In this document: piece by piece, positions 25,250 through 34,221 of the stretch | How the letters are laid out: the number at the start of each line of letters is the position of its first letter | Numbering within the stretch: position 1 is the stretch's first letter | Origin: Candidatus Stoquefichus massiliensis AP9 | Lineage (GTDB): Bacteria; Bacillota_I; Bacilli_A; Erysipelotrichales; Coprobacillaceae | Length of the DNA: 64,000 nt | NCBI RefSeq assembly: GCF_000455285.1 | Contig: NZ_HG005286.1 | Coordinates: forward strand, 45,796 to 109,795 | Direction: 5' to 3' | Program-made: the position numbers and the translations under genes | The notes under the pieces: generated by a model | Seen by the model: only the letters and a program-made list of their open reading frames with translations | Database searches by the model: none | Told to the model about the DNA's origin: nothing

Positions 25250-27019
25250 CTAGTTAACTTTCTTTTTATAGTTATATATCCCAATCAGCAATCCTACAAA
25301 AGCAGTTCCACTTAATATTATCCATTGATTGAATTTATTATTATCTCCTGTCTTTGGTATATCACTATTTTCTTGATTCTTTTTATTAATTTCGATTGGT
25401 GCTTTCTTATATCCACAAATTTCACATTCCTCATGCTTTAAACCTTTTTCGGTTATGGTTGCTTCTTTATCAACAACCCATTTGTAAGTATGAGGTGCTA
25501 TACTTAATTTTTCAGCACAAATATTACATTCTTGCCAGTGATTGTTTTCATCTAATTTCCATGCACCTGTATCACATTGATGTCCCAATGCTGGTATAAC
25601 CGTTGGTTGATCAATATGGATTTCACCATATTCATCAGAAAACAAATCGTCACATATTTCACATTTCCAATATTCTTCATGACCCACCTCTGTGCATGTT
25701 GCAGGTTTTTTTTCAACTTTTACTATACGATGTCTTAAAGCCTGCACTTCTCTTACGTCTGTTGCATTGTCACCACGTTCACAAACTGCAGTTTCTGTTC
25801 CGTTTTCTGTACAAGATACGTTATTATCACTCACATAATTAACAAACTTGTGAACTATATTTGGTTCATTTCCTTGATCTACTTTAATAGCATCTATCTC
25901 ATTACAAATCACATGAATAATTCCATCGTTTATAATTTTGGCACTACCATTTTTAGTAACTTTAACACCACTTGCTAATGTGAGTTCTACATTTGGCATG
26001 ATATTTAAATTTCTTCCGTCTGAAACTTGAAGATCAGTTTCCAATGTATAATTAGTTGCGTAAATCATATCTTTAGAATTTTTTAAAATATAACCTTGTA
26101 AATCAGCATTATTAGCTAAATTGAGAATTAAATTATCAGTACCCACACGCAAAATTTCAATATTCTTTGGTGTTATAAACTGAACATTTCCTACAAGTTC
26201 AGCTTGAGATGCATAAATTGGCATATCAGTATGAATGATAGAGTTTTCAATATAAAGTTTTCCATTATTTTGAGTCATTTGTTTTCCTTTAATGTATCCT
26301 GAATATCCAACACTATTTCCATAAGTCGTTATATCACTATTAATGAATTTCATAATAGGATCTGAACTATTTGAACTAATCCCTGTTACAAATAGTCCTC
26401 CACCACCTGCCTTACCAGGATAAACAATAATACGACTATCATAAACTTCAATCGATGCTCCTGCATATATAGGATTAAACGGATCACTAACTTCATTTGT
26501 TAATTTTAGTTCAACCTCTGCTCCATTTTTAGCAATAAAACTACTATTAATAACAAAGCCTTGTTTCCCGCTTCCATATAATCTTGTACCATCTACAATC
26601 AACGTATTTAAATTACCTGGACTCATACATATTGCATCTTTAATTGTCAAAGATCCAGCCCCAGTAAGTGTTATAGAATCAGTTAAAACAACACCATATG
26701 TATTTGGTTGCGAAAAAACACTTCCACATTTATCAAATACATTATCACCAACCAAATCCACTGTGATTTTGCCATTTGGTAATTTAACAGCTGAACCTCC
26801 TCCTTGTGTACCATGGATAGTTAAATCTGTTAATGTTAATTTTTTAGCCTTTGCATCCCATGTATATCCTGGTCCATCTGCATTCGTATCAGAATAATTT
26901 GTTAAATCAATTTCAGAGTCTAAACTGTTAGATGCAAATACAGGTATTGGCATGAGCATAAGACCTAAACAAAGTATTACGGCAAGCAACTGATTAAAAT
27001 AAACAATTTTTCTTTTCAT
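25250..27019 (-). CDS. Sortase-anchored beta-helix surface protein
   Basis: The 589-residue protein has a signal peptide (cleavage likely after VFA near residue 29) and a repeat-rich beta-helix-like region over residues ~35-390 (runs such as LTLTDLTIHG, ITLTGAGSLTIKDA). It then has three CxxC-containing modules (YWKCEIC, WQECNIC, HEECEIC) over residues 420-540, and a wall-anchor tail: IPKTG near residue 553, hydrophobic helix, KKK. It is therefore exported and linked to the cell wall by sortase. It is divergent from a LytTR response regulator/kinase pair that probably controls it. A relic of a paralogue lies at 36215-36352. Ligand unknown. Confidence 0.85.
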   Translation of the reverse strand: MKRKIVYFNQLLAVILCLGLMLMPIPVFASNSLDSEIDLTNYSDTNADGPGYTWDAKAKKLTLTDLTIHGTQGGGSAVKLPNGKITVDLVGDNVFDKCGSVFSQPNTYGVVLTDSITLTGAGSLTIKDAICMSPGNLNTLIVDGTRLYGSGKQGFVINSSFIAKNGAEVELKLTNEVSDPFNPIYAGASIEVYDSRIIVYPGKAGGGGLFVTGISSNSSDPIMKFINSDITTYGNSVGYSGYIKGKQMTQNNGKLYIENSIIHTDMPIYASQAELVGNVQFITPKNIEILRVGTDNLILNLANNADLQGYILKNSKDMIYATNYTLETDLQVSDGRNLNIMPNVELTLASGVKVTKNGSAKIINDGIIHVICNEIDAIKVDQGNEPNIVHKFVNYVSDNNVSCTENGTETAVCERGDNATDVREVQALRHRIVKVEKKPATCTEVGHEEYWKCEICDDLFSDEYGEIHIDQPTVIPALGHQCDTGAWKLDENNHWQECNICAEKLSIAPHTYKWVVDKEATITEKGLKHEECEICGYKKAPIEINKKNQENSDIPKTGDNNKFNQWIILSGTAFVGLLIGIYNYKKKVN

Positions 27020-27093
27020 AACTCTTCCCTCCTTTTATCGTTTTTATTTAATGTTCATGGCATTGAAATAATTTAAAAGAGAGGGTGGTATGT

Positions 27094-27137
27094 TTTGTAT
27101 GACCTATACTATAGGTCATACAAAGGGATCCCTTTGT
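27094..27137. repeat. Two overlapping perfect palindromes upstream of the surface gene
   Basis: 27094-27124 is a perfect inverted repeat with 15-bp arms and a single central C (TTTGTATGACCTATA and its complement). It overlaps a second perfect palindrome at 27120-27137 centred on GGGATCCC. The pair lies 75-118 bases upstream of the surface-protein start. No T-run follows on either strand, so it is not an ordinary terminator. It could be an operator, a leader RNA hairpin or a recombination site. Confidence 0.7.
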
Positions 27138-27219
27138 TCAATGTTTGACATTAATTTGAAAACGATTTATTCCTTAAGAATATTTTGACAACTATCAGTC
27201 ACATAATCAATAGACTTGG

Positions 27220-27288
27220 CTTAAACCGTTCTTTTATGTCTTAAGCCGTTATTTTTATGAGTTATTTTAGAAATATTCATGTTATAAT
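27220..27288 (+). promoter_or_regulatory. LytTR-like tandem operator and promoter
   Basis: Two direct repeats with a 20-base period, CTTAAACCGTT at 27220 and CTTAAGCCGTT at 27240, read on the minus strand as AACGGNTTAAG. They resemble the paired direct repeats bound by AgrA/ComE-type LytTR regulators. A TATAAT stands at 27283-27288, with the repeats just upstream of its -35 position. This fits activation of the response-regulator operon by its own product. The opposite orientation could also serve the surface gene. Confidence 0.55.
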
Positions 27289-27317
27289 AAATTATATAAA
27301 TGGAAGGAGAGATACCC

Positions 27318-28034
27318 ATGCTCATTATAATTTGTGATGACATTATATCTGATAGAGAAATCTTGCATAATTATTGTAATCACTATGCAAAAGAGAATAG
27401 AGTCCCTATGACTGTCATGGAATTTGAAAATGCTGGGACACTCCTTCAATGTCAAGATGCTCGATCAGCTGATGTCATGCTTCTAGATATTTATATGGAT
27501 GGAATGTCTGGAATAGATGCAGCACATATATTACGCCAGAAAGGTTATCGTGGTGCATTGATATTGACAACAACAAGTCAAGATTATTATGCAGATGGCT
27601 ATGATGTAGAAGCTATACATTATCTTTTAAAACCAATATCATATCAGGCTTTTTGCGAATCTATGCGTAGAGTCTATGAACGCATGAACACGATAACCAA
27701 AAAAATAAGAGTAACTTCAACCCGTAATACTTTTGATATTGATATTTCAGGTATTCAATATATTGAGGTCTATGGGCATAAAACATTTATACATACGATT
27801 AAAGGTGATATAAAAGTTAATCATTCTCTTGTTTCTTTAGAAGAACGTCTTGGAGGTGATCCATTCCTTAGATGTTATCGCTATTATATTATTAATATGG
27901 ATTTTGTAAAAAGGATGAACGATGATAGTTTTCTGATGAAAGACAATAAAGAAATTCCACTTTCACGAGATGGTCGTACTGCCTTGAAAAATCGTTATAT
28001 GTCTTATATATTTAAACGTATGGAGGCAAAATAA
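27318..28034 (+). CDS. LytTR-family response regulator (AgrA-like)
   Basis: This is a two-component response regulator. The receiver domain (residues ~1-120) has the acidic pair in IICDDI, the phosphorylated Asp in VMLLDIYMDG (near residue 52) and the Lys in HYLLKPIS (near residue 98). The C-terminal LytTR DNA-binding domain (residues ~130-236) includes IQYIEVYGHKTFIH and FLRCYRYYIINMDFV. Start 27318 is chosen because GGAG lies eight bases upstream; the ATG at 27300 is itself part of the ribosome-site region. It overlaps the kinase start (TAATG). A fragment of a paralogue is at 36358-36433. Confidence 0.9.
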   Translation: MLIIICDDIISDREILHNYCNHYAKENRVPMTVMEFENAGTLLQCQDARSADVMLLDIYMDGMSGIDAAHILRQKGYRGALILTTTSQDYYADGYDVEAIHYLLKPISYQAFCESMRRVYERMNTITKKIRVTSTRNTFDIDISGIQYIEVYGHKTFIHTIKGDIKVNHSLVSLEERLGGDPFLRCYRYYIINMDFVKRMNDDSFLMKDNKEIPLSRDGRTALKNRYMSYIFKRMEAK

Positions 28035-29392
28035 TGGAATCAATATATCCAGAATACATAATTTCTGTCATTGAAGCTACTATGACTATGTTTTTCTGTC
28101 TCTACATAACACGTTATCAACTCAATAAAAAAAGATCTACTCTTCTTATTATTCTAATAAGTCTAGCAATTGTTGGCACTGCAGTAAGCATGTTTATTTC
28201 AATATTATTGGATAGTATATTATCAATTACTTTAGATTTCAGTACATTATCTCTGCCACTATGGCTTTTGATTGGTTATTTTCTATTACGTTGGGCAACT
28301 GGTGAACCCTCAACTGGTATACTTCTCATTTTGTTATTATCAATACAAGTCCTTCATTTATGTCGAAGTACAACGCTTTTAATTTATGGATTATTTTTTC
28401 CATCATTAGCTCAAGGCTCTTTTTGTTGGGTTGATATTTTAGGTTTTGGTATTCCTTCTATCTTATTTACTCAATTATTAGCTATTTTCTTTTCTAAACT
28501 ATATAATAAGATTCGAGTATTGAACATTAAAAAATATATTCGCTTATGGATAATTCCTTTGTTTTTTGTTCTTCTTTATTTGCTTCAAACCAATTTTTAT
28601 GCAATTGATGACTTTGTTTTAAGTAATGTTTTTCGTATCACGATTATCTTATGCGCCTTTATGACCTATTCGCAAATGATTGCTGCTGTTTTTCAGGCTT
28701 CAGAGACAGCCAAAGAAGCTGAGATGCATATTCAACTTGCTCATCAACTAGATTTGCAACAAGCACAAATGGAAGACATTGAAAATCACGCCAAAGAAAT
28801 GAAACGTATTCGTCATGATTATCGGCAGCATGTATTGGTATTACGTGGCATGTTAGAAAAGGGCGCTATTGAAGAAGCCCTTCAATATCTTACCCATTAT
28901 GAAAACACCCTTATTCAAGTCACTCAACCTCCATTATGTGACAATCTTACTGTTGATACACTATGTCGCCATTATGAAAAACTAGCACAACAAGCGAATA
29001 TTCATGTTTCTATGATTATCTCACTCCCTAAAAAATCGAATATTGCGGATAGTGATTTTTCTATTATTTTAGGAAATCTTTGGGAGAATGCTGTAACTGC
29101 AGCTATCAATTCAAAATATTCAAAACGTTTTATTAAACTACAGATACAAACACAGCAAGAACAAGTTCTTATTCATATGGAGAATAGTTTTGATGGTATT
29201 ATTTATGAAAAAGATAAACAATTTTTATCTAGTAAACCTCATCGAAATAAATCCGAAGGTGTAGGTATTACAAGTATTCAAGCTATAGCAACAAAATATG
29301 GTGGTTGGACTCATTTCTCTTATACATCAGATACTTTTATTGCTTCTATACTTTTATATTTTCAAGATAAAAACTCCTCCATACAAGACTGA
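28034..29392 (+). CDS. GHKL-type sensor histidine kinase (AgrC-like)
   Basis: This membrane kinase pairs with the LytTR regulator. Six or so hydrophobic helices fill residues ~10-215, and a short coiled coil follows. The phospho-His is in MKRIRHDYRQHVLVLRGML (near residues 256-274). The ATPase core has the N box NLWENAVTAA (near 350) and the G box GVGITSIQAIATKYGG (near 412). The plan matches AgrC/ComD peptide-sensing kinases. No agrD/agrB-like peptide pair is recognisable nearby, so the signal is unknown; the short unit just downstream is one place to look. Confidence 0.9.
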   Translation: MESIYPEYIISVIEATMTMFFCLYITRYQLNKKRSTLLIILISLAIVGTAVSMFISILLDSILSITLDFSTLSLPLWLLIGYFLLRWATGEPSTGILLILLLSIQVLHLCRSTTLLIYGLFFPSLAQGSFCWVDILGFGIPSILFTQLLAIFFSKLYNKIRVLNIKKYIRLWIIPLFFVLLYLLQTNFYAIDDFVLSNVFRITIILCAFMTYSQMIAAVFQASETAKEAEMHIQLAHQLDLQQAQMEDIENHAKEMKRIRHDYRQHVLVLRGMLEKGAIEEALQYLTHYENTLIQVTQPPLCDNLTVDTLCRHYEKLAQQANIHVSMIISLPKKSNIADSDFSIILGNLWENAVTAAINSKYSKRFIKLQIQTQQEQVLIHMENSFDGIIYEKDKQFLSSKPHRNKSEGVGITSIQAIATKYGGWTHFSYTSDTFIASILLYFQDKNSSIQD

Positions 29393-29420
29393 CAGTTGTC
29401 ACTGCATCTGATACATAATA

Positions 29421-29595
29421 TTGACAAATAGTTAAAACTGTAGACAATATTATTTTAAAGAGTCTAAAACTGAATAGATTCTGAATTGAATCCGGAGAAG
29501 TGAAAAATGCTATTAATTTTTGTCTGCAATTAAAATCATTATTATCTTTGGACAGGATAGAATTCGCTGTAGTAAGTGAGTTCTATCCTTTTTAT
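29421..29595 (+). ncRNA. Candidate short transcript with an 8-codon ORF
   Basis: TTGACA at 29421-29426 with a CAATAT-type -10 at 29445-29450 could start a transcript that ends at a strong terminator: a 12-bp stem (one G-T pair) at 29554-29565/29578-29589 followed by TTTTTAT. Inside, GGAG at 29494 is nine bases from an ATG (29507-29533) coding MLLIFVCN. It follows the kinase gene directly. It may be a small RNA, a leader peptide, or the terminator region of the kinase operon. Confidence 0.4.
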
Positions 29596-29689
29596 TTCTA
29601 TATAGGATGGGTATATAATTATTGTATAGGTAAGCTGTAAAGAGATTTTTAGAAGAAGACAGAAGAGCCACAACCACCTGTTTTTTAGC

Positions 29690-29917
29690 CCATCAATCAC
29701 CCCACAGATTTTTTATTATCATACTGAATTGAATGCACAGTCTCATTTTCTGCAAAGGGTTTTGCAATTGCAGCAGTACTCTTCTCTTTGTTTTTTAAGA
29801 CTTATGTATCATTAAATTGTAGAAACACCTCTAGCTTTAAATCCCAATCAGCTATTGTCATTGGGATATGCCATCTAGCCTTCCTTGTAGCATAGTCTAG
29901 TGTTTCTCCACACTTTT
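29690..29917 (-). pseudogene. Relic of a RhuM-family gene (C-terminal part)
   Basis: Reading the minus strand gives ETLDYATRKARWHIPMTIADW, then LKLEVFLQFND, a stop, and VLKNKEKSTAAIAKPFAENE. This matches the C-terminal pattern of the virulence RhuM family (DYAE...A..H.PMTM.DW...LD.FL.FN, then ILTxAGKVSxxxA...AE). In-frame stops and no usable start show it is dead. Nothing else is supportable in 29596-30222; stretches near 29940-30060 read as further fragments on the minus strand, possibly the same gene. Confidence 0.6.
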
Positions 29918-30222
29918 ATTTTCATTAAAAATTCATAATGCAATAATCCAAAGGGTATGAATTTTGTTGTCATTAACCATAATCATAGCAACTAGTGGTA
30001 ATTTTTTATTTGAGTTATACCTAACTTCTGATAAGACACCTTGAATCATGTTGTCAGGAATAATTTAACAATAAAATGATTTAATATCACTTATTTCAAT
30101 CTTTAGTCTTTGCTTTATACTTGATGTTTTTTATTTCCTTCACTTATTTATATTTCTTCAATAGATATCAATACAAAAAATGTGTATAATAAACAATGTA
30201 TTATTTAAAGAGGAGGTTTTGC

Positions 30223-31482
30223 ATGATACTTGAACAAATAAATCCAGATCTACTTACTTTAGCTAAAGAATCTGATACAGTTTTACATGATATTTACGAA
30301 AAAATTGATTCCATTTGTCTAATAAATTCTAATCGAATCTTATCTGCTTTTATTGAAAATAAAGTTTCTTACTCAGATTTTAGTGATATCAATGGTTATG
30401 GAAACTATGATGAAGGAAGAAATAAGATTGAAAAGATTTTTGCAACTGTCCTTGGTTGTCAGGATGCTTTAGTACGGCCTCAAATTATGAGTGGAACAAA
30501 TGCTTTATACATCACTCTTTCTGCCTTGTTAAAATATGGTGATACAATGATTTCATTGTCTGGTGCTCCTTACGATTCACTTCAAGAAATGATTGGCATA
30601 AGCGGAAATTCAAGTCAGTCACTAAAAGCTGCTGGAGTGAAGTATGAACAAATTGAATTAATTAATGATGATTTTGATGATCAAATGATTATTGAACGCT
30701 TAAAAGAAAAAAATATTAAATTAGTGGAAATTCAAAGATCTAGGGGTTATTCGCATCGTAAGTCGTTATCAATAGCAAAGATTGAAAGGATTATTAAAAA
30801 GATTCGTGAAGTCAATGAAAAAGTCATTATTATGGTAGATAATTGTTATGGCGAGTTAGTAGAAACCAAGGAACCAGGGCATGTTGGTGCTGATATTGTT
30901 GTTGGATCTTTAATGAAGAATCTTGGTGGTGGGATTGCTCCAACTGGAGGATATATAGCCGGTAATCAAGATTTAGTTTATATGGTAGCTGAAAGATTAA
31001 CAGCTCCAGGAATTGGAAAAGATTTAGGAGCAAATTTCAATTTAAACAATGCTTTTTTTAAAGGAATTTTTATGGCCCCTAATGCTGTAAAAAACGCGTT
31101 AAAGACAGCTATATTTACATCTTATATGTTAGAAAAACTAGAATATTCTAATGTATCTCCTCGCTATGATGAACCACGAACTGACATTATTCAAACATTA
31201 GAACTTAAATCTAAAGAGAATTTAGTAAGCTTTACTCAAGGCATTCAACAAACTAGCCCGATTGATTCATTTGTCCATGTTTTACCGGCTCCAATGCCAG
31301 GATATCCTTTTGATGAAGTTATGGCTGCTGGTAGTTTTACTCAAGGCAGTACAATCGAATTAAGTGCTGATGCCCCAGTTATTGAACCATATACCTTATA
31401 TATGCAGGGTGGTTTAACATTTGAGTATGGAAAATTATCTATTTTATTAGCATTATCAAATATGAAAAGGAAGTTGGATTAG
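30223..31482 (+). CDS. Methionine gamma-lyase-like PLP protein (aluminium-resistance family)
   Basis: This fold-type I PLP enzyme belongs to the group annotated as methionine gamma-lyase family/aluminium resistance protein (YnbB-like). The PLP-Lys is expected in VVGSLMKNLGGGIAPTGGY (near residue 237), with an Asp in IIMVDNCYGEL (near residue 206) for the ring nitrogen. Length (419) is normal. Start 30223 has AGGAGG eight bases upstream; the in-frame ATG at 30196 has none. Real substrates of this family are poorly defined. Its 3' end overlaps the convergent SDR gene by four bases within a shared terminator. Confidence 0.85.
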   Translation: MILEQINPDLLTLAKESDTVLHDIYEKIDSICLINSNRILSAFIENKVSYSDFSDINGYGNYDEGRNKIEKIFATVLGCQDALVRPQIMSGTNALYITLSALLKYGDTMISLSGAPYDSLQEMIGISGNSSQSLKAAGVKYEQIELINDDFDDQMIIERLKEKNIKLVEIQRSRGYSHRKSLSIAKIERIIKKIREVNEKVIIMVDNCYGELVETKEPGHVGADIVVGSLMKNLGGGIAPTGGYIAGNQDLVYMVAERLTAPGIGKDLGANFNLNNAFFKGIFMAPNAVKNALKTAIFTSYMLEKLEYSNVSPRYDEPRTDIIQTLELKSKENLVSFTQGIQQTSPIDSFVHVLPAPMPGYPFDEVMAAGSFTQGSTIELSADAPVIEPYTLYMQGGLTFEYGKLSILLALSNMKRKLD

Positions 31483-31494
31483 CAACTTCCTTTT
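31465..31494. terminator. Bidirectional terminator between convergent genes
   Basis: The 11-bp stem AAAAGGAAGTT/AACTTCCTTTT has an eight-base loop that contains the overlapping stop codons of the PLP-enzyme gene (plus) and the SDR gene (minus). A and T runs on either side let it work both ways. Confidence 0.75.
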
Positions 31495-32225
31495 TGTCCA
31501 CCATCAATTCGAATGACAGTATTATTAATAAAATCAGCTTCTTTGCTTACTAAAAACTTTACTAAATAAGCAACTTCTTGAGGATTTCCATAGCGATTAA
31601 CCATGATTTTTTCAACTTCTTCTTTTAAAAATTGCTCATCATAACCATCCAGTTCACTTTCCGTACCAATGAAACCTGGAGCAATGCAATTGACATTAAC
31701 AAAAGGTGCAAATTCAAAGGCAAGATTATGTGTCATAGAAATCAACGCCGCTTTTGATGCATCATAATCAATACACATTGGATAATAGGTATTGATGCCA
31801 TTAGTCGAAGCGATATTAATAATTTTTCCATATTCTTGATCAATCATATGACGATAAACACGTTTACTACAATTGAATGCTCCTACTACATTGACATCTA
31901 ATGTTTTTCTAAATTCTTCAGCATTTTTTAAATGGAATAAATTTGATAAATCTATAGCTGCGTTATTAATCAGAATATCAACACCACCAAGTTTTTCCTC
32001 AATCAAAGATACCATTTCATCTACTTTATCTTCCTTAGAAACATCTCCTGCAATAGCCAAACAACGTACTTCATAATTATCAACAATCATATCTTTTAAT
32101 GCCTCAGCTTCTTTTTGAGATGTTAAATAATTAATGACAATATCATATCCTTGTTTTGCTAATTCTAAAGCAATAGCTTTGCCAATTCCTCTAGCCCCTC
32201 CAGTAATCAATACAATTTTATTCAT
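31479..32225 (-). CDS. SDR-family oxidoreductase (FabG-like)
   Basis: This short-chain dehydrogenase has the cofactor motif GGARGIGKAIA (residues 7-17), NNAAI (near residue 87), catalytic Ser in INIASTNG (near 138) and Tyr/Lys in YDASKAA (near 153). Length (248) is standard. FabG-like in pattern, but it lies outside any fatty-acid cluster, so acyl-ACP reduction is only one possibility. It follows EF-P by 18 bases on the same strand. Confidence 0.88.
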   Translation of the reverse strand: MNKIVLITGGARGIGKAIALELAKQGYDIVINYLTSQKEAEALKDMIVDNYEVRCLAIAGDVSKEDKVDEMVSLIEEKLGGVDILINNAAIDLSNLFHLKNAEEFRKTLDVNVVGAFNCSKRVYRHMIDQEYGKIINIASTNGINTYYPMCIDYDASKAALISMTHNLAFEFAPFVNVNCIAPGFIGTESELDGYDEQFLKEEVEKIMVNRYGNPQEVAYLVKFLVSKEADFINNTVIRIDGGQKGSC

Positions 32226-32243
32226 AATTTTAAAAAGAGCTTA

Positions 32244-32801
32244 TTAAGCTCTTCCAGCATACTTTCCATCAGTTGTAAACACAACGATTTTTTCTCCAGT
32301 ATTAATGAACTGAGGAACACGCAATGTTAACCCTGTATCAGTAACGGCATCTTTTGTTTGGTTAGATGGTGCACCCTTGATGGCAGGATCGGTTTCAGCC
32401 ACCGTTAATTCTACTTTTTCAGGAACAGATACTGATAACAATAATCCATCAAAGAACATTAATGAAACTGTTGAACCTTCAATAATATAATATTTATTAT
32501 CCCCTACTTGATCCTCAGCTAATTCATATGTTTCATATGTTTCTAGATCCATAAAATAAAAAGTAGAATCTGCTTTATATGAATATTGCGCATCTTTTCT
32601 TGAAATATTTGCTGCTTCAAACTTAGTCGATGCATTAAAGTTTCTCTCTTGAATCGATCCAGTTTTTAAGTTTCTCATCTTTGTTTTTAAGATGGCTGCT
32701 CCTTTCCCTGGTTTTACATGTTGAAAATCCATAACTTGACAAGGATCACCATCAATAATCAAAGTTAATCCTGTTTTAAAATCACCTGCTAATATAGCCA
32801 T
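32244..32801 (-). CDS. efp: Translation elongation factor P
   Basis: EF-P relieves ribosome stalling at polyproline. The three-domain, 185-residue protein is of standard length once the start is set at 32801 (MAILAGDFKTG), which has GAGGAG upstream; the longer ORF adds eight spurious residues. The domain-I loop carries KPGKG with the tip Lys that is modified in many species. No EpmA/EpmB or YmfI-type modifier was recognised in the window, apart from the SDR gene directly downstream. YmfI, needed for EF-P modification in Bacillus subtilis, is an SDR, so that link is possible. Confidence 0.95.
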   Translation of the reverse strand: MAILAGDFKTGLTLIIDGDPCQVMDFQHVKPGKGAAILKTKMRNLKTGSIQERNFNASTKFEAANISRKDAQYSYKADSTFYFMDLETYETYELAEDQVGDNKYYIIEGSTVSLMFFDGLLLSVSVPEKVELTVAETDPAIKGAPSNQTKDAVTDTGLTLRVPQFINTGEKIVVFTTDGKYAGRA

Positions 32802-32875
32802 ATTTTCACTCCTCATCTTGCACATATTAATACATACTTTATTCTATCAATTTTAACATCATTACTCAAGACACA

Positions 32876-34102
32876 TTACGATATTTGTGATTGTTTCTCT
32901 GTTGTATGTTCCTTAATATACCTATTCCACTTGATATAACCATATGTTGTATTCGTAAAATAGCCTAATTTTAGAACTAATAAAACATATTGTCCCGAAA
33001 TAATATTGATAATAGCTTCAAGAAATGCACAAATATACCATGCAATCCACTGTTCTTGCAACCTAAAGAAAATAAATAATCCATTTGCAATCCCTACCGC
33101 TGAAGCGCAAGCATCAATATAGATAATAAATGTTTCTAATAATTCATTGTTGTAGAAATCCGTTGCAATATTTAAACCACTAATAAGATATCCAATGACA
33201 AACGTCCAAATAATGATTCCGATGATAACTAAAACTTCCTGATATCCTTTTAGTTTTCTGACTACTGTTAATTCATTTTCTTCATCATCCTTGTGTTTTG
33301 ACCAATTTATGTAACTTATAATATCAATTGGCAGCCAGAAAAATAATGTTGTTGCCATTGTCGCAAATCGATACATTAATACTATGCATGTCACAATTTC
33401 AACAATTTCAACTAATACCGAAACAAGGAAATTATATCGTGATTGTTTAGAAATCAATAATTCACAAAGAATATTTAAGAATGTATCCAATAAATAGAGC
33501 AGCATAATGATAATTCCATTGACCCCATTAGCACTTTCTTCTGGGAAAAATACGGAAAAAATCGTTGCTAGAACCATAATTGAAATAAACCATGATTTTT
33601 CATATGTTGTAAATTGTTTTGCAAATAACATCATAATTAAAATAGATAACATCAAGATTAAAGAAGCAATTCCAAAGTTAAATAATGGAGCTAATTCATT
33701 AGCTCTTACTTGTTTGTAGGAATACTGCACTTCTTGATTGTTTATATTTTGGTGATCAAAATATAATTTTGTACCGTTTTCTGTTTCATATTCATATGCT
33801 GTCATTGTCATATCATCTAATTTAACATAATCTTCATATGAATAAGATATGATTAACTGTTTATCACCATTTATATAGGTAACATCACAAATCGTATTAT
33901 CTTCACTATAGTCTTCTAAGCTCGTATCTCTTGTCATTTGGATACTTTGTTTAAACTGCATATTTTCAACCTTAGCATTAATATCAAACAAGCCATATCC
34001 AATTGATATAATCGAAGCAATACATAATCCTATTGAAAATATGACTTCTATCATTCTTAACCTTTTTTTAGGTTCTATGTTTATTTTTAAAAATTTAATC
34101 AT
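32876..34102 (-). CDS. PnuC-family transporter with an N-terminal ectodomain
   Basis: The C-terminal ~230 residues (about 180-400) resemble PnuC nicotinamide riboside-type transporters: WLPIDIISYINW near residue 255 and a late segment with RLQEQWIAWYICAFLEAI and TTYGYIKWNRY near residues 345-395. Ahead of this is an extra region: one hydrophobic helix (~17-40), about 85 polar residues likely outside the cell (~42-135), and two more helices. Normal PnuC is 200-260 residues; this is 408. Cargo may be nicotinamide riboside, another vitamin or a nucleoside. The PnuC match is by eye. Confidence 0.6.
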   Translation of the reverse strand: MIKFLKINIEPKKRLRMIEVIFSIGLCIASIISIGYGLFDINAKVENMQFKQSIQMTRDTSLEDYSEDNTICDVTYINGDKQLIISYSYEDYVKLDDMTMTAYEYETENGTKLYFDHQNINNQEVQYSYKQVRANELAPLFNFGIASLILMLSILIMMLFAKQFTTYEKSWFISIMVLATIFSVFFPEESANGVNGIIIMLLYLLDTFLNILCELLISKQSRYNFLVSVLVEIVEIVTCIVLMYRFATMATTLFFWLPIDIISYINWSKHKDDEENELTVVRKLKGYQEVLVIIGIIIWTFVIGYLISGLNIATDFYNNELLETFIIYIDACASAVGIANGLFIFFRLQEQWIAWYICAFLEAIINIISGQYVLLVLKLGYFTNTTYGYIKWNRYIKEHTTEKQSQIS

Positions 34103-34221
34103 ACCAAACCTTCTTCCCCCTATATATTTACATTTTTAATACATTTACAACAACCTACCTTTGGGCATTGCATATAAATCTCCTTTAGACATTTGCAATA
34201 GGATATTTGAAAACATTGTGA

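Noticed and set aside
25396-25842. Two plus-strand frames antisense to the surface-protein gene
   Set aside because: They lie inside a gene with signal peptide and anchor on the other strand, lack ribosome sites and have low-complexity His/Leu-rich products.
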